NCBI RefSeq assembly: GCF_002813135.1
Contig: NZ_PHTY01000001.1
Span: forward strand, 2,475,501 to 2,539,500
Direction: 5' to 3'
DNA length: 64,000 nt
Source of the DNA: Ulvibacter sp. MAR_2010_11
GTDB lineage: Bacteria > Bacteroidota > Bacteroidia > Flavobacteriales > Flavobacteriaceae
The notes under the pieces were generated by a model. That model had not been told where the DNA came from. It worked only from the letters and a program-made list of their open reading frames with translations, and made no database searches. Of the stretch, positions 27,797-36,075 are shown piece after piece (the stretch's first letter is position 1; each line of letters begins with the position of its first letter). Both the position numbers and the translations under genes were made by a program.

Positions 27797-28885
27797 ATGC
27801 CCATCTATATGGATCGCCACGATATCCCGGAAGAAATCACCGCAGAGCATGTGGCGCAAATGCATCGTGAAGACCTAAAAATTGAGCACTTATACGGCTG
27901 CAAGGGGATGACATATTGGTGTGACGAAAAAAGAAGAACTGCCTTTTGTTTAATTAATGCTCCCAATAAAAAGGCATTGCAAGAAATGCACAATCATGCT
28001 CATGGCACCGTGCCTCATCAAATAATAGAAGTTGACAGCGCCATTGTAGAATCGTTTTTAGGTAGAATTGAAGATCCAGTAAAGTCGCTAAAAACAGAAC
28101 TCAACATTATTAATGATCCTGCCTTTAGAACAATACTCATCCTTGGTTTTCAAAAAACAACCTTAAGAGAGGCGGTAGCCAAACAATTAAATACAGATAT
28201 AAAAAAGTACAACGGGGCTATAGTCGATTGCATTAAGAAGCATACGGGGCGAATTGTCAAGCAAAAACCGGATTATTTTTTAACTTCTTTTAATTCTGTT
28301 ACCAATGCAGTAATATGCGCCCTAGCGTTGCAACAACTTTCTATAACTCACAGTGCGCATCTTAAAACAAACATTGGCCTACATGTAGGTATTCCTGTAA
28401 CCGAAAAGGAAGGGCTTTTTGAAGACACCATAAAATTGGCAGCCCATTTTACGAATATTGAAAAGGGGAAAGTTGTAATCTCTTCAGAAGTAAAAGAATT
28501 GTATGAAAGTGAGAATTTAAACATTGCAATCGACAAAAAACTTGTTTTTGCACTTACCCCTTCCGAGGAAAAGTTTCTAACTACGCTGATGGAGTACACC
28601 GAAAAAGAATGGGCAAATCCGAGCTTTAACGCAGGGAGTTTTGGCAAGAAACTGGGCTACAGCAAGTCGCAACTCTACCGTAAAATGATTTCCGTAACTG
28701 GCATGTCTCCCAATAGTTTTATAAAAGCGTATCGTTTGCAGAAGGCGTTAGAATTGCTACATAAAAAGGAAGACAATATTTCTGAAATTGCCTTTAATAC
28801 CGGCTTTAACAGCGCTGCCTATTTCTCCAAATGCTTCATGGACACCTATGGGATACTGCCTTCAAAATATTCCCGTCAGCATTAA
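27797..28885 (+). CDS. DUF4242 (nickel-binding type) / cyclase-like / AraC fusion regulator
   Basis: A 362-residue three-part protein. Residues 1-95 match the DUF4242 nickel-binding ferredoxin-like fold: MPIYMDRHDIPEEITAEHVA, GCKGMTYWCDEKRRTAFCLI, and the His-rich MHNHAHGTVPHQIIEVD. Residues about 125-235 resemble a degenerate class III nucleotide cyclase (IGLHVGIPVTEKEGLFEDT, then GKVVISSEVKELY) without clear metal Asp residues. Residues about 265-362 are an AraC helix-turn-helix pair (LGYSKSQLYRKM, then ISEIAFNTGFNSAAYFSKCF). A one-protein metal or ligand sensor is inferred. The next genes downstream are a truncated haemoglobin and a flavin oxidase, its likely targets. Confidence 0.8.
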   Translation: MPIYMDRHDIPEEITAEHVAQMHREDLKIEHLYGCKGMTYWCDEKRRTAFCLINAPNKKALQEMHNHAHGTVPHQIIEVDSAIVESFLGRIEDPVKSLKTELNIINDPAFRTILILGFQKTTLREAVAKQLNTDIKKYNGAIVDCIKKHTGRIVKQKPDYFLTSFNSVTNAVICALALQQLSITHSAHLKTNIGLHVGIPVTEKEGLFEDTIKLAAHFTNIEKGKVVISSEVKELYESENLNIAIDKKLVFALTPSEEKFLTTLMEYTEKEWANPSFNAGSFGKKLGYSKSQLYRKMISVTGMSPNSFIKAYRLQKALELLHKKEDNISEIAFNTGFNSAAYFSKCFMDTYGILPSKYSRQH

Positions 28886-28973
28886 TTTAGTTTCCTTAGT
28901 CTCTATTTTTTAAAATGATTCAAAATTCTACTTTTTTGAATTAATTGTAGCGGTGTATCATTTTTTGTCTCTT

Positions 28974-28981
28974 TAGTTTTG
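28974..28981 (+). promoter_or_regulatory. -7 box of the truncated haemoglobin operon
   Basis: TAGTTTTG matches TAnnTTTG, 23 bases before the start codon at 29005. No good -33 element is seen at normal spacing, consistent with activation by a regulator such as the AraC-type protein upstream. Confidence 0.4.
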
Positions 28982-29004
28982 GGTTATCATTAAAACGACA
29001 GACC

Positions 29005-29379
29005 ATGACAAAAACACTTTATGAACGCCTAGGAGGTAAAGAAGGTATCACATTAATAGTAGACGATACTGTTGCGGCACATATGAATAATCCGGCTGTA
29101 AGTGCCAGATTTTTGCCTTATCATGAGCAGCCCAAACGTTTGGCTGTGATCAAACAACATACAGTCGATTTCTTTTGTGCCGGCAGCGGAGGCCCCGAGG
29201 CTTATTCGGGGAAAGATATGATAACCACTCATACCGGAATGAATATTAGTCCGAGTGAATATTTACACGTCATAGACGATATTTTTCTGGCCTTGGATAA
29301 AAATTCGGTTTCGGAAGAATCTAAAAAAGATGTATTGGCAATCCTCTGGTCTTTAAAAGATATGATAATTGCCAAGTAA
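29005..29379 (+). CDS. Group 1 truncated haemoglobin
   Basis: A 124-residue protein with LYERLGGKEGI at the N-terminus and the proximal His in DMITTHTGMNIS followed by SEYLHVIDDIFLAL. Length and motif order fit trHbN/group 1, which binds O2 or NO. The flavin oxidase gene starts 30 bases later, so the two are probably cotranscribed, and the haemoglobin may protect against or supply O2. Confidence 0.88.
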   Translation: MTKTLYERLGGKEGITLIVDDTVAAHMNNPAVSARFLPYHEQPKRLAVIKQHTVDFFCAGSGGPEAYSGKDMITTHTGMNISPSEYLHVIDDIFLALDKNSVSEESKKDVLAILWSLKDMIIAK

Positions 29380-29409
29380 GAAGTATAACCAATAGTAAAA
29401 TCAAATAAG

Positions 29410-30813
29410 ATGTCAACTTTAGTAAAAAATTTAGACCCCAAAGTAATAGATGCATTTGCCGCCCAGTTAAGAGGTAAAATTGTAATGTCTAACAGCGAAG
29501 AGTACAATAGCACACGAAAGGTGTACAACGGAATGATCGATAAACGTCCGGGACTATTTGCCATGTGCGTGGATGTTGCCGATGTTATCGCCTCGGTGAA
29601 TTTTGGAAGAGAAAACAATTTGCTGGTAGCAATTAGAGGCGGCGGGCATAATGGCGGCGGACTAGGCCTTTGTGACGGCGGATTGGTAATTGATCTCTCG
29701 GGAATTAAGTTTGTGAGAGTCGATGTTTCTAATAATACGGTACGAGTAGGGGGAGGCAACCTCTGGGGCGAAGTAGATCATGCCACACATGCGTTTGGAC
29801 TAGCCGTTCCGGCAGGGATTATTTCCACTACAGGAGTTGGTGGGTTAACACTGGGTGGCGGCGTTGGGCATCTTTCCAGAAAATACGGTTTGACAATCGA
29901 TAATTTACTGGAAGCCGATATGGTTTTGGCCGATGGTTCTTTCGTCACCGTAAATGCCAAGCAAAACACCGATTTGTTTTGGGCTATTAGAGGTGGCGGC
30001 GGAAATTTTGGCGTGGTTACTTCCTTTAAATTTCAAGCCCATAAAGTAAAGACGGTATATGGTGGACCAACCCTTTGGCCTATTGAGCAAACCGAAGAGA
30101 TTATGGCATGGTACCACGAGTTTATAAACAACGCGCCGGACGACCTAAACGGGTTTATAGCCACCATGGTGATTCCCGGGGCTCCCTTTCCGGAGTCTTT
30201 ACACAACAAGGCATTTTGTGGCATTGTTTGGTGTTATACCGGCGATATGGAGAAAGCAAAGGAGGTGTTCAAGCCTATTTTAGCCAAAAACCCCATATTC
30301 GAACATGTGGGTGAAATGCCCTATCCAAATATACAAACCTTGTTTGATGGTTTATTTCCTCATGGATTGCAATGGTATTGGAGAGCCGACTTTTTTAAAG
30401 AATTAGGCCCAGAATTAAGCGCCCAGCATTTAAAATTCGGGTCGAATATTCCCACTCCCTTATCGCAAATGCATTTGTATCCTATTAGTGGTGCAGCAAG
30501 CAGAGTGACGCCCGAAGCAACTCCCTGGGCATATAGAGATGCCAAATATGCAGGGGTTATTGTAGGAGTAGACCCCGATCCAAAAAATGCCGATAAAATC
30601 ACCAATTGGTGCAAAGCCTATTGGGAAGCCCTGCATCCGTATTCCTCTGGGGGAGCGTATTCCAACTTTATGATGGATGAGGGGCAGGAGCGTGTAAAAG
30701 CGAGTTATAAACACAATTACGAGCGATTGGCAGCAATAAAAAAGGCCTTTGATCCTAATAATCTGTTTAGTGTAAATCAGAATATCAAGCCAAGTGCTAA
30801 GGCCGGGGCATAA
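29410..30813 (+). CDS. FAD-linked oxidase of the berberine-bridge (BBE) type
   Basis: A 467-residue VAO/PCMH flavoprotein. The FAD domain contains IRGGGHNGGGLG, where the His is the usual 8-alpha covalent flavin site, and TGVGGLTLGGGVGHLSRKYG. The second covalent Cys of some BBE enzymes is not seen at the expected place, so mono-covalent binding is likely. The C-terminal BBE element is DPNNLFSVNQNIKP. No signal peptide is present, so it is cytosolic. These enzymes oxidise sugars, alcohols or aromatic amines with O2; the substrate is unknown. It follows the truncated haemoglobin gene. Confidence 0.9.
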   Translation: MSTLVKNLDPKVIDAFAAQLRGKIVMSNSEEYNSTRKVYNGMIDKRPGLFAMCVDVADVIASVNFGRENNLLVAIRGGGHNGGGLGLCDGGLVIDLSGIKFVRVDVSNNTVRVGGGNLWGEVDHATHAFGLAVPAGIISTTGVGGLTLGGGVGHLSRKYGLTIDNLLEADMVLADGSFVTVNAKQNTDLFWAIRGGGGNFGVVTSFKFQAHKVKTVYGGPTLWPIEQTEEIMAWYHEFINNAPDDLNGFIATMVIPGAPFPESLHNKAFCGIVWCYTGDMEKAKEVFKPILAKNPIFEHVGEMPYPNIQTLFDGLFPHGLQWYWRADFFKELGPELSAQHLKFGSNIPTPLSQMHLYPISGAASRVTPEATPWAYRDAKYAGVIVGVDPDPKNADKITNWCKAYWEALHPYSSGGAYSNFMMDEGQERVKASYKHNYERLAAIKKAFDPNNLFSVNQNIKPSAKAGA

Positions 30814-30867
30814 ACGATGCTAGTAGGGAATTGCGAATAGAAGGGTACTAAAGCAACATTTCAATTG

Positions 30868-31665
30868 TTATTTGCCATTGATGTTAATGATGTTCTCTGT
30901 CTCTATTCTAGACAGTTCTTTTAGTTCTCCGGCCTCATAAAGACCGGGTAATGCTACCAAGGGAGTGCCTATTGCTGCCTTGTAATTAATATAGTCTTGG
31001 AAGGTAATGCCGGTTATGACTCGGGTGTTATATGCGCTTCTAAATCTAACGCCACCTTCGTCAACGGTATAGTTATATGCCAGATAGTCTATTTTATGGG
31101 CTGCGGTGTTAATCCAGTAGTGGTATTCGTCGTCAAAATCTTTACCGCCGCCTTCTTGTACAAAGGTGACTCCTAAAATACTATAGTTTTCTTCCTTAAT
31201 AGTGGTCTCTCCAAGGTAGGATGTTTTTACTGCTGTATCGAGCAATTTATGTGGCAGGGTTGCAAAGTAGATTACAGAGTTTAGCGAGTTGGTAGCACTT
31301 TTTGTGTCTTTTTCGTTTAAATCGATAGGTTCGCCATTTACCGTTCGGGAGAATACGCCATTTATAAGTTGGTCTTTGGTGACTGTAGCTCCTTTTTTGG
31401 ATGTTTTTGTGTATTCATACCCCTTGCCGGCATTTTTAAATTGATAGGTGTTGTCTCTAAAAACAAATTGATAGTGGGCCGAGTCGTATAAAGAACCTCC
31501 ATGGGCTTCAAGAGTTTGGTTTAAAAGGGTTTCGGCCTTAGATAGTTGAATAGGCGCCGTTTCTTTTTCAGCTGAGGGAGTATCTGTGATTTTAGTGGTT
31601 TTGGTGTTGCAGGCGAGAAGTGTTGTGACGTAAACTAGCAGTAAAACAGAATTTTGTATTTTCAT
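30868..31665 (-). CDS. Predicted lipoprotein of unknown function
   Basis: A 265-residue protein with a lipobox (TLLAC, lipidated Cys about residue 19). The mature part begins with a Thr/Lys-rich linker and then a beta-rich domain: LLNQTLEAHGGSLYDSAHYQ, YSILGVTFVQEGGG, DDEYHYWINTAAHKIDYLAY. This outline resembles outer-membrane lipoprotein carrier-like proteins (LolA/LolB fold, DUF6503-like), but the match is not certain. Probably attached to the inner or outer membrane facing the periplasm. Its stop lies 54 bases from the convergent oxidase stop. Confidence 0.7.
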   Translation of the reverse strand: MKIQNSVLLLVYVTTLLACNTKTTKITDTPSAEKETAPIQLSKAETLLNQTLEAHGGSLYDSAHYQFVFRDNTYQFKNAGKGYEYTKTSKKGATVTKDQLINGVFSRTVNGEPIDLNEKDTKSATNSLNSVIYFATLPHKLLDTAVKTSYLGETTIKEENYSILGVTFVQEGGGKDFDDEYHYWINTAAHKIDYLAYNYTVDEGGVRFRSAYNTRVITGITFQDYINYKAAIGTPLVALPGLYEAGELKELSRIETENIININGK

Positions 31666-31684
31666 CGTAAAGGAAGGATTTTTG

Positions 31685-31692
31685 TAAAGATA
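31685..31692 (-). promoter_or_regulatory. -7 box of the lipoprotein gene; spacer 31666-31973
   Basis: On the minus strand TATCTTTA (near TAnnTTTG) lies 20 bases upstream of the ATG at 31665. The rest of this 308-base spacer is AT-rich and shows no gene. Confidence 0.4.
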
Positions 31693-31973
31693 CTAAAGGG
31701 TCGTAGGAAGGCAACTAAACTTTCAGATTAAGCATTATTATTGTAATCGCTGAGAATCGCTTATTCCAAAAATTCTTGCCATTGATCCGGAATATTCGTT
31801 TTATAGAATATATTTTTTATTGGTTATTTTTATTATTTATTTAAAAGACTAACGTAGTGGTTCAGCGCAGCTAATTTCTTATCATCGATTTGGTAAAAAA
31901 AGCAAAGTCTCAAAAATTTCTCTGAAAAGTTTTCTCTCTATAACGTTCTTTATATTCAGGAAAAATAGAAGGA

Positions 31974-32735
31974 TTATGAGCCTAATACTAATTTATAATC
32001 CTTCGTCTGCTGAAATTTTTTAAATATCTCTTCAGATTTTTTCATCAGTAATTCATACTGCTTAGCGCCATGACTAATACGTTTTACTCCCAGCTTTCCC
32101 AAAGTTTCATAATCCGGTAATTTTGGTGTAGTAAATACATTCAGCGGCAGATCTACTTTCGTTATAAATGATTTAATATCCATTTCTTTTTCTATCAGTG
32201 GTAAAAATATGCCGTCTGCACCTGCTGTTTTGTATATCAGTGCCCTGGCAATCGATTCGTTAAGGCTATCCGGATGTTTGGTTGTATACGTATCTATGCG
32301 GGCATTTATAAAAATAGCTGTGGTTGCTTTAATGGCTTTAATTTTCGCCGTTAATACTGTCGCATCACCCAGTATACGCTTGCCCTCTTTTACAGCGCTG
32401 TCTTCCAGGTTAATACCGACCACGCCAATATCGGCAAGTTGCTTCACATACTTTGCCACCTGCTTCGGATCGTCCGCATATCCTGCTTCAAAATCGACTG
32501 ATACAGGCACTTCCGCAACAGCTACGATATGCTTCACTACAAAAAATAATGCATCAAAGCTGATCTCTTCACCATCTTTAAATCCTAAAGAGTTGGCAAT
32601 GGCATGACTGGAAGTTCCCAATGCCGTATAACCGGCTTCCTGTGCTAATTTTGCTGTTTGTGCATCCCATACGTTGGCCAATAATAATGGAGTGTCGTCT
32701 TGGTGAAGCACTTTGAAATTATTTACTGTGCTCAT
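31974..32735 (-). CDS. Isocitrate lyase / PEP-mutase superfamily protein
   Basis: A 253-residue TIM-barrel protein. Motifs are PLLLANVWDAQTAKLAQ, ALGTSSHAIANSLGF, VSVDFEAGYADDP (metal and loop region) and GVVGINLEDS. These match the carboxyphosphonoenolpyruvate/PEP phosphonomutase-like branch. The catalytic Cys loop of isocitrate lyase (KKCGH) is absent, so it is not an isocitrate lyase. Possible activities are oxaloacetate decarboxylase-like or methylisocitrate-lyase-like C-C bond cleavage. It is flanked by divergent Crp-type and AT-rich spacers and appears monocistronic. Confidence 0.85.
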   Translation of the reverse strand: MSTVNNFKVLHQDDTPLLLANVWDAQTAKLAQEAGYTALGTSSHAIANSLGFKDGEEISFDALFFVVKHIVAVAEVPVSVDFEAGYADDPKQVAKYVKQLADIGVVGINLEDSAVKEGKRILGDATVLTAKIKAIKATTAIFINARIDTYTTKHPDSLNESIARALIYKTAGADGIFLPLIEKEMDIKSFITKVDLPLNVFTTPKLPDYETLGKLGVKRISHGAKQYELLMKKSEEIFKKFQQTKDYKLVLGS

Positions 32736-32911
32736 AATTGTTATTAGGATTAAGATTGAATGATATAATTTACTGAATATAATTTAAGAAAGACTGTAAT
32801 TAAGAAAACATTATAATTACATGTAGGGAGGGCTCTTTCTATTACCTCTAAATTATTTGTAAAGGGCCAATTGCAAGAGAAATAACGAACGAGTTTCTTC
32901 AAATATATACA

Positions 32912-32960
32912 AATCCCTAACTTCTAATCTCTAATCTCTAATCTCTAATCCCAAATTCCT
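32912..32960. repeat. Heptamer-word tandem array D
   Basis: Words in one 7-base register: aatccct, aacttct, aatctct (three times), aatccca, aattcct. It lies in the 338-base spacer 32736-33073 between the divergent ICL-like and Crp-like genes; no gene is seen in the rest of that spacer. A GTAAC half-operator at 33060-33064 lies just before the Crp-like start. Confidence 0.75.
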
Positions 32961-33073
32961 TCGCTTTACGTAGTTGAAAATTTCTTACCACATTTTTATC
33001 ATCTAAAATTACATACGCTAATCTATTTGAAAAAATATAAATAAATAACCCCAAAACATTGTAACTTATCGCT

Positions 33074-33706
33074 ATGATTCAGGAACTAAAAGACAACTAC
33101 GGACATTTATTTGAAGATGCCCTCTTAAATGAAATCAATCAGACCGGCACCTTCAAGGAAGTGCCTGAAGGCTATAAATTGATAGAAATAGGGGACTATA
33201 TAAAAGCAATTCCCTTACTAGTTTCGGGGGCGATAAAAATTTTAAGAGAAGATAAAGAAGGAGATGAATTATTACTCTACTTTTTGGAAAGGGGAGATAC
33301 CTGTGCGATGACCTTAACCTGTTGTATTGGGCAAACCAAAAGCGAAATACGCGCCATCACTGAGACAGAAGCAAAATTAATAATGATTCCCATTCAAAAA
33401 ATGGAAGATTGGTCGGCCAAATATAAAAGCTGGAGAAATTTTGTTTTTGAAAGCTATCATAACCGCCTTAATGAAATGCTGGAAACCATTGACAGCATTG
33501 CCTTTCTCAAAATGGACGAACGCCTTCTTAACTACCTTGTCGAAAAAGCGAGAATTTCCAATGATAACACCATTCACATTACACACCAAGATATTGCATA
33601 CGAACTGCACACCTCCAGAGTGGTTATTTCCAGACTTTTAAAAAAATTGGAGACATTGGGGGTACTACAACTTCACAGAAACTATATTTTAATGAACAAG
33701 CAGTAA
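33074..33706 (+). CDS. Crp/Fnr-family regulator of the sulfur module
   Basis: A 210-residue protein with an N-terminal cNMP-binding-like barrel (about 20-125) and a C-terminal helix-turn-helix (HITHQDIAYELHTSRVVISRLLKKLE). In the barrel, Cys pairs occur at TCAMTLTCCIGQTKS, a plausible persulfide or metal sensing site. It directly precedes the TauE exporter and the persulfide dioxygenase operon, each with a GTAAC-N4-GTTAC palindrome placed like an activator site, so it is the probable regulator. A single GTAAC half-site before its own start hints at autoregulation. Confidence 0.88.
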   Translation: MIQELKDNYGHLFEDALLNEINQTGTFKEVPEGYKLIEIGDYIKAIPLLVSGAIKILREDKEGDELLLYFLERGDTCAMTLTCCIGQTKSEIRAITETEAKLIMIPIQKMEDWSAKYKSWRNFVFESYHNRLNEMLETIDSIAFLKMDERLLNYLVEKARISNDNTIHITHQDIAYELHTSRVVISRLLKKLETLGVLQLHRNYILMNKQ

Positions 33707-33714
33707 GGCCCTAT

Positions 33715-33758
33715 GTAACCAATGTTACTGTGGAGTAGGAGCTACACACTTACATTTG
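33715..33758 (+). promoter_or_regulatory. Crp-type operator and promoter of tauE-like gene
   Basis: Palindrome GTAAC-CAAT-GTTAC at 33715-33728, then 22 bases to the -7 box TACATTTG at 33751-33758. The centre is about 42 bases before the expected transcription start, a class II activator position. The same layout recurs at 34590-34633. Confidence 0.7.
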
Positions 33759-33781
33759 CCATAAATAACCCGTACATATTT

Positions 33782-34588
33782 ATGGAAATCATTGAAATAT
33801 TTGGCTATATATCGGCTTTGATTATTGGAATCTCACTCGGACTAATAGGTGGAGGGGGATCAATCCTTGCCGTACCTGTTTTGGCTTATTTATTCTCGGT
33901 GAACGAAAAAGTAGCCACCGCCTATTCCTTATTTATAGTTGGGTCAAGTGCATTAGTTGGGGGCGTAAAACAACACTTTAAAGGACTGGTAGATTGGCGT
34001 ACCGCTATTGTATTCGGGATTCCGGCAATTGTAGGTGTTTCTATAGTTAGATATTATGTAGTCCCGGCATTACCTAATGTTTTAATGAATTTTGGAGATT
34101 TTGAGTTTACAAGGCGAATGGCCATGTTCGGATTGTTTGCGGTACTTATGATTCCGGCGGCTTTTTCAATGCTTAAGGAAAGAAAGGTAAAACCGGTTTC
34201 CGGCGACGTACACTATAATTATCCGCTTATCATTGTTGAAGGGTTGATTGTTGGGGGAATTACCGGTATGATAGGGGCAGGAGGGGGGTTCTTAATTATT
34301 CCGGCACTGGTGATACTGGCAAATGTAGAAATGAAAGTAGCTGTCGCTACGTCATTAATAATTATCGCATTTAAATCCCTCATGGGATTCTTTTTAGGAG
34401 ATGCGCTTACAATGGATATCGATTGGACATTTTTAGCAGTTTTTACGACCATATCTTTGGTTGGTATCTTTATTGGAAGCTACCTGGGGAATTTTATTGA
34501 CGGGAAAAAGTTAAAAAAGGGATTCGGTTATCTCATTTTTGTAATGGCCATCTTCATTTTTTATATGGAATTTTTAATCAAACACTAG
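33782..34588 (+). CDS. TauE/SafE-family sulfite or organosulfur exporter
   Basis: A 268-residue membrane protein from the ATG at 33782; the open frame begins 20 codons earlier, but that part covers the promoter. About eight helices with the two family repeats: LGLIGGGGSILAVPVLAYL in the first half and GMIGAGGGFLIIPALVILA in the second. TauE/SafE proteins move sulfite, sulfoacetate or related anions. Its place beside persulfide dioxygenase and YeeE/YedE genes, and the shared operator, point to export of sulfite made by that enzyme. Confidence 0.88.
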   Translation: MEIIEIFGYISALIIGISLGLIGGGGSILAVPVLAYLFSVNEKVATAYSLFIVGSSALVGGVKQHFKGLVDWRTAIVFGIPAIVGVSIVRYYVVPALPNVLMNFGDFEFTRRMAMFGLFAVLMIPAAFSMLKERKVKPVSGDVHYNYPLIIVEGLIVGGITGMIGAGGGFLIIPALVILANVEMKVAVATSLIIIAFKSLMGFFLGDALTMDIDWTFLAVFTTISLVGIFIGSYLGNFIDGKKLKKGFGYLIFVMAIFIFYMEFLIKH

Positions 34589-34589
34589 T

Positions 34590-34633
34590 GTAACTTATGT
34601 TACTGTACATAAGGTAACAAAGTTATAAATTTG
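34590..34633 (+). promoter_or_regulatory. Crp-type operator and promoter of the persulfide dioxygenase operon
   Basis: Palindrome GTAAC-TTAT-GTTAC at 34590-34603, then 22 bases to TAAATTTG (34626-34633), the same spacing as at the tauE promoter. A second looser GTAAC-AAA-GTTAT lies at 34614-34626. The start codon is at 34656. Confidence 0.7.
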
Positions 34634-34655
34634 CATAACATTTAAAATACTAATT

Positions 34656-36065
34656 ATGAAAATAGAACAAATATATACCGGATGTTTAGCGCAGGGCGCT
34701 TATTATATTGAGAGCGAAGGAGAGGTAGCTATCATAGATCCGTTACGAGAAGTACAGCCTTATATTGAACGGGCAAAATCCGATAAGGCCACGATAAAAT
34801 ATATTTTTGAAACGCATTTTCACGCAGATTTTGTAAGTGGGCATGTTACCTTATCCAAGGCTACCGGAGCTCCAATTGTTTTTGGACCCAATGCAGAAAC
34901 TAGTTTTGATTCAATTATAGCAAAAGATGGTCAGGTTTTTCAACTAGGAAAAATAACTATTACCGTTTTGCATACCCCCGGACATACCATGGAGAGCTCG
35001 GTATATCTTTTAAAGGATGAAAACGGAAAAGACCACGCTATTTTTAGCGGGGACACTTTGTTTTTAGGAGATGTGGGGCGTCCGGATCTGGCACAAAAAG
35101 CGGGAAGTATTACTGAAGAAGATTTAGCAGGATATTTATTTGAAAGTCTGCGTAGCAAAATCATGCCTTTGGCAGACGATGTTATTGTTTATCCGGCACA
35201 CGGAGCAGGTTCCTCTTGTGGTAAAAACCTAAGTAAAGAGACAGTTGATTCTTTAGGTAACCAAAAGAGAACAAATTATGCACTGCGTGCCAATATGACG
35301 AAGGAAGAATTTATCAAAGAAATTACAGAGGGTTTACTGCCGCCGCCTAAATATTTCCCGTTAAATGTAAAAATGAATAAAGAGGGGTATGACAATATTG
35401 AGGATGTGATAAAACGGAGTGCTCAGGCTTTATCTACTGAAGCGTTTGAAGCCGCCGCAAATGAAACCGAAGCGCTTGTTTTGGACGTACGGCATCAGGA
35501 CGATTTTGCAAAAGGTCACATCCCACGCTCCATTTTTATTGGTCTCGACGGAAGTTTTGCACCCTGGGTAGGGGCCTTAATCGCCGATGTTAAGCAGCCT
35601 ATTCTACTCGTGACGCCGCCGGGTCGAGAAGAGGAAACAATTACACGTTTATCAAGAGTGGGCTTCGATCATGTTTTAGGGTATCTGAAAGGTGGATTTG
35701 AAGTTTGGAAAAATGCCGCTAAAGAGTATGACACTGTGAGTTCAATTCCGGCAACCACCTTTAAAGACGCTATGCAAGGAAAGAATAAACTTGTTTTTGA
35801 CGTTCGGAAGGAAGGCGAATTCTTGTCGGAACATATTGTTGAGGCCAACAACACTCCCCTGGATTATATAAATGACTATCTCAAGGAGTTTCCCGATGGA
35901 GATACTTTCTTTGTGCATTGTGCAGGCGGATATCGAAGCATGATTGCGGCATCTATTTTAAAAAGTAGAGGCATTCATAATCTAATCGACGTTCAAGGTG
36001 GTTTTAGTGCCATAAAAGAATCCGGTGTGGAAGTTTCAAATTACGTTTGCCCTACAACATTATAA
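34656..36065 (+). CDS. Persulfide dioxygenase-rhodanese fusion (CstB-like)
   Basis: A 469-residue three-domain protein. Residues 1-250 are a metallo-beta-lactamase fold of the ETHE1/persulfide dioxygenase type: THFHADFVSGH, HTPGHTMESS, FSGDTLFLGDVGRPDL, VYPAHGAGSSCG. Residues about 265-360 are a rhodanese-like domain without the catalytic Cys (LLVTPPGREEE). Residues about 375-469 are a rhodanese with active-site loop CAGGYRS. The order is that of Staphylococcus aureus CstB, which turns persulfides into thiosulfate. The iron ligands are the two His/Asp pairs of the MBL motif. It heads an operon with two YeeE/YedE genes. Confidence 0.93.
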   Translation: MKIEQIYTGCLAQGAYYIESEGEVAIIDPLREVQPYIERAKSDKATIKYIFETHFHADFVSGHVTLSKATGAPIVFGPNAETSFDSIIAKDGQVFQLGKITITVLHTPGHTMESSVYLLKDENGKDHAIFSGDTLFLGDVGRPDLAQKAGSITEEDLAGYLFESLRSKIMPLADDVIVYPAHGAGSSCGKNLSKETVDSLGNQKRTNYALRANMTKEEFIKEITEGLLPPPKYFPLNVKMNKEGYDNIEDVIKRSAQALSTEAFEAAANETEALVLDVRHQDDFAKGHIPRSIFIGLDGSFAPWVGALIADVKQPILLVTPPGREEETITRLSRVGFDHVLGYLKGGFEVWKNAAKEYDTVSSIPATTFKDAMQGKNKLVFDVRKEGEFLSEHIVEANNTPLDYINDYLKEFPDGDTFFVHCAGGYRSMIAASILKSRGIHNLIDVQGGFSAIKESGVEVSNYVCPTTL

Positions 36066-36075
36066 ATTGTAAAAA

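Noticed and set aside
31974..32735. Isocitrate lyase
   Set aside because: The KKCGH catalytic loop is absent and the protein is about half the length.
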